Part shown: piece after piece, positions 63,168 through 64,000 of the stretch
How the letters are laid out: each line of letters opens with the position of its first letter
Position numbering within the stretch: position 1 is the stretch's first letter
NCBI GenBank assembly: GCA_025642075.2
Contig: JAODUO010001703.1
Span: 7,501-71,500 of the forward strand
Direction: 5' to 3'
Source of the DNA: Ridgeia piscesae
Taxonomy: Eukaryota; Annelida; Polychaeta; Sabellida; Siboglinidae
DNA length: 64,000 nucleotides
The notes under the pieces: generated by a model
Told to the model about the DNA's origin: nothing
Databases searched by the model: none
The model's input: only the letters and a program-made list of their open reading frames with translations
Made by a program: the position numbers and the translations under genes

Positions 63168-63984
63168 TATATATATATATCATTTTTTTCAATCAAATAA
63201 TTTTCTCCAATCAAACAAATAACAAAATAGATGTACACAATATATGAACATATCAACTTCAGTAGCTTAGATGGTAAAGGAAAAAGCTAAAGCACACTGC
63301 GACTGCTGGAAGTCATCGGAATCCAAACATGACTACTTTAACTAATTGGCATGAATTCATTTTCATTATATGTAACTGACACCAAGTATAATGATGGAGT
63401 TTCTGTTATTGTTGCTTTTGTTGCTTTATACTTGTTTGCTGGAAAATAGCTCAGATGAGCTAATGTTACGCAATTCCACATGTAAACCGACGTAAAATAA
63501 AGCTTCTTGTATCTTGACAAAAAGTCTTCCTTCATGCAAAAGTAAAATCACATAAACTTCAGAAGAAATCAGATGTCACTAGATGACTGTGAAAAATTGC
63601 TATAAAAAAGGCAGCAAATACGACAAAAATATTCAACATGACAAATATGATGCCATTCATTATAAAAACAGATTTATTGGTTTTCTGAAATTGGTAATAA
63701 GTAAGGATGGTATTGACATAACCAGTAGCAGTGACAATTGGAGTGAGAATGTTATTAGGCAATATCCTGTGATATGTGAAGCCATTAGCAGAAGACTGGC
63801 GCCATTAGCTTTGAGGAAAACAAGGATAAGTGACATTGATCATGAGGTAGGGATTACTCAACACAAACTAGCTATGATGAATCACCACTGACCGTGACTG
63901 TGCAAATATCTTCTCATAGATGACTCTCTCCTCAACTGACAACTCCAGCTGGTGAACGATGCTGTGTTTCTCTGGCAAAGCCAC
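49387..63984 (-). CDS. TTF2: TTF2 / lodestar-like SNF2 translocase, C-terminal part (gene runs off right edge)
   Basis: Nine minus-strand exons in transcript order: 63893-63984, 61086-61338, 60509-60667, 57241-57308, 53487-53640, 53034-53116, 52435-52509, 51715-51798, 49387-49498. They sum to 1,080 nt in a single frame (359 residues plus TAG). Motifs in order: [45 protein letters not shown] (helicase IV), [34 protein letters not shown] (motif V), [18 protein letters not shown] (motif VI arginine fingers), [27 protein letters not shown]. This series matches TTF2 better than other SNF2 proteins such as RAD16, HLTF or SHPRH. TTF2 uses ATP to release Pol II and transcripts, notably at mitosis. 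A 15-residue tail follows the usual LFG(I/L) end. The ATP-binding N-terminal half (about two thirds of a 1,160-residue protein) is outside the window. Confidence 0.93.
49701..50090. mobile_element. Second, diverged copy of the foldback MITE (in TTF2 last intron)
   Basis: The left end has GTTTGGACCCACCTAAATGT and the right end TAGGTGGGTCCGAATTC, the same terminal pattern and internal order (TTATAACTGTAGCTTTGCC, TTAATTAAATAATTTAACAT) as 10981-11394. The middle is strongly diverged, so this is an older insertion of the same family. Confidence 0.78.
50362..51585. repeat. 20-bp purine-rich minisatellite, about 60 copies (TTF2 last intron)
   Basis: The unit is GGGATCAGAAGGGAGAGAAT with slips. The plus strand is almost all purine, so the TTF2 pre-mRNA carries a pyrimidine-rich tract here. 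It lies about 130 nt from the exon at 51715-51798. Long Gly/Glu/Arg ORFs are artefacts of period 20. Confidence 0.95.
51715..51798 (-). CDS. TTF2: TTF2 exon [15 protein letters not shown]
   Basis: 84 nt encoding [20 protein letters not shown] and LAHNVLTG, the conserved post-motif-VI helix of SNF2 proteins (vertebrate TTF2: F-V-C-E-G-TVEEKILQLQEKK). The acceptor is GCGTCAG and the donor is GTACGC. Confidence 0.92.
52435..52509 (-). CDS. TTF2: TTF2 exon with helicase motif VI
   Basis: This 75-nt exon encodes [25 protein letters not shown], with the last Lys codon split. It contains the DRxxRxGQ arginine-finger signature of SNF2 ATPases. The acceptor is CTTGCAG and the donor is GTAAGT. All catalytic residues of the motif are present. 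Confidence 0.94.
52661..52793. repeat. CCGT tetranucleotide repeat (about 33 copies)
   Basis: A nearly pure CCGT tract in the TTF2 intron between motif V and motif VI exons. Confidence 0.95.
53034..53116 (-). CDS. TTF2: TTF2 exon with helicase motif V
   Basis: This 83-nt exon encodes [18 protein letters not shown] and then [10 protein letters not shown]. The acceptor is TTGCTAG and the donor is GTGAGT. Vertebrate TTF2 has AGGVGLNLTGGNHLFLLD here; the cysteine in place of valine is conservative for SNF2 proteins. The terminal Trp codon is completed by the next exon. Confidence 0.93.
53487..53640 (-). CDS. TTF2: TTF2 exon with helicase motif IV ([11 protein letters not shown])
   Basis: The exon is 154 nt. 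The acceptor is GTTGTAG immediately above 53640 and the donor is GTACGC below 53487. Its first base completes an AG-T serine codon, then [20 protein letters not shown] and the rest follows. Its first 33 nt are nearly identical to part of the 43-bp unit repeated through the whole upstream intron, so the true splice site is the last of about 80 similar acceptors in the transcript. Confidence 0.93.
53608..57049. repeat. 43-bp minisatellite carrying a 3' splice site plus exon start (about 79 copies)
   Basis: The array begins inside the TTF2 exon (53608-53640) and fills the next intron. In transcript sense each unit reads GTTGTAG then TGTGATCGTGTCTCAGTGGA then CCTCCATGTTGATGTG: an acceptor plus the first 33 or so nt of the exon. 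Variants are mostly CACTGAG/CATTGAG, ACACGATC/ACATGATC and CACATCAA/CACGTCAA. A few units break the acceptor (CACTAAACC, CACTATAACC, CACAACAACC). Confidence 0.95.
57241..57308 (-). CDS. TTF2: TTF2 exon, [14 protein letters not shown]
   Basis: This 68-nt exon encodes [20 protein letters not shown] and MKR/S, matching the KISSLLAELEAI segment ahead of VIVSQW in TTF2. The acceptor GGTTCCAG lies only 18 nt from the start of a 2.4-kb array of 15-bp repeats. The donor GTAAGA at 57240 opens an intron that is itself almost entirely a 43-bp array. Confidence 0.88.
57327..59760. repeat. 15-bp minisatellite, about 160 copies (TTF2 intron)
   Basis: The plus-strand unit is CAGGTGAGAGACTGC, with some AGAGGC and ATGTGAG variants and occasional 1-6 nt slips. 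It starts 18 nt from the acceptor of exon 57241-57308. Blocks of about 520 bp recur (compare 57835-58140 with 58345-58660). Period 15 keeps frames open on both strands; the 855-residue ORF is not a gene. Confidence 0.95.
59880..60170. repeat. C-rich CCTCCCACCTT tract
   Basis: Degenerate CCCACCTTCC units on the plus strand, purine-rich in the TTF2 transcript. Intronic. Confidence 0.8.
60372..60505. repeat. CACACG hexanucleotide repeat touching a TTF2 donor
   Basis: In transcript sense the donor GTTAGT at 60503-60508 runs directly into GTGTGC units. UG-rich RNA at a donor is a known binding context for TDP-43 and CELF-type splicing factors. Confidence 0.9.
60509..60667 (-). CDS. TTF2: TTF2 exon, linker rich in acidic and Ala residues
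   Basis: 159 nt, phase 0 at both ends: [20 protein letters not shown], then [20 protein letters not shown] and [13 protein letters not shown]. It corresponds to the variable region between RQCCCHLSL and the SSLLAELE segment of vertebrate TTF2. The acceptor is CCACAG. The donor is GTTAGT and runs straight into a GT-rich microsatellite. Confidence 0.88.
61086..61338 (-). CDS. TTF2: TTF2 exon between the two helicase lobes
   Basis: The 253-nt exon opens with [17 protein letters not shown]. It continues with a low-complexity insert (residues 15-64 of the exon, rich in Ser, Asn and Gln) and ends with [20 protein letters not shown], the conserved segment that starts the second RecA lobe in TTF2. 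The acceptor is GGTTCCAG and the donor is GTATGT. Confidence 0.9.
61442..63014. repeat. 48-bp minisatellite, about 33 copies (TTF2 intron)
   Basis: The unit contains AGCACACATCACTTTAACTA then TAGCGTAGGTTATATCGTGC then AAAGTTAT. Left units have GCGTAGG/ATCGTGC and right units GCTTAGG/ATCATGC, giving two sequence classes. Period 48 is a multiple of three, so both strands carry a periodic ORF ([16 protein letters not shown] on the plus strand) that has no initiation or splice context. Confidence 0.95.
63118..63181. repeat. AT microsatellite
   Basis: TA repeats with a single A interruption, in a TTF2 intron. Confidence 0.92.
63893..63984 (-). CDS. TTF2: TTF2 exon nearest the right edge
   Basis: 92 nt encoding [20 protein letters not shown] and [10 protein letters not shown] plus two bases. 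It matches the LP...LKLSEDE...YN..FARSRS segment that follows the first helicase lobe. The acceptor is CTGCTGCAG and the donor is GTCAGT. The preceding exon, with the DEGH ATPase lobe, is outside the window. Confidence 0.88.
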
Positions 63985-64000
63985 CTGCAGCAGTAACAAA

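Noticed and set aside
63262..63335. tRNA-like start TAGCTTAGATGGTAAAG with a later TCGGAATCC
   Set aside because: The A-box-like and B-box-like words are present, but I could not fold acceptor and anticodon arms. Possibly a tRNA-derived SINE scrap.
63583..63891. 102-residue plus-strand ORF next to the last TTF2 exon
   Set aside because: Antisense to a TTF2 intron, no family recognised, AT-rich composition; probably chance, though a transposon remnant cannot be excluded.

Overview
The window is animal nuclear DNA. Coding sequence is split into short exons with GT/AG junctions, introns are long and filled with microsatellites, minisatellites and small foldback elements, and no bacterial-style operon is present. 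Both recognised genes are metazoan. The repeat style and the decayed non-LTR retrotransposon pieces suggest a marine invertebrate, possibly a lophotrochozoan such as a mollusc, but the sequence does not settle the clade.

Layout. (1) About 1-11,000: two diverged copies of a 4.4-kb segment (1-4412 and 6622-10980). Each has a CpG-rich, one-intron, transcript-like unit at its 5' side. Between them lie simple repeats and a minus-strand reverse-transcriptase pseudogene. The second copy has an internal inversion and ends at a 414-bp foldback MITE. (2) 12,210-45,689, plus strand: a complete LST2/ZFYVE28 gene (lateral signaling target 2, FYVE domain), rebuilt here as 12 coding exons, 2,643 nt, 880 residues. 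A 36-nt first coding exon is followed by a 21.75-kb intron 1. (3) 45,690-49,386: tail-to-tail intergenic region with candidate poly(A) signals for both genes. (4) 49,387 to the right edge, minus strand: the C-terminal 359 residues of a TTF2/lodestar-type SNF2 translocase (RNA polymerase II transcription termination factor 2) in nine exons. Its N-terminal part lies beyond 64,000.

The two genes show no obvious functional link. LST2 is an endosomal PI3P-binding regulator of EGF-receptor signalling, and TTF2 is a nuclear, DNA-dependent ATPase that strips Pol II from DNA.

The main unusual signal is the placement of tandem arrays at exon edges. A 43-bp array (about 79 copies) in TTF2 repeats the 3' splice site plus about 33 nt of the next exon and fills about 95% of that intron. 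A 15-bp array (about 160 copies) begins 18 nt from another acceptor. A GT-rich array begins a few bases after a TTF2 donor. An array in LST2 intron 9 repeats the exon-9 donor, with many copies changed from GT to GA. The very long ORFs in these regions come from the repeat periods and are not proteins.
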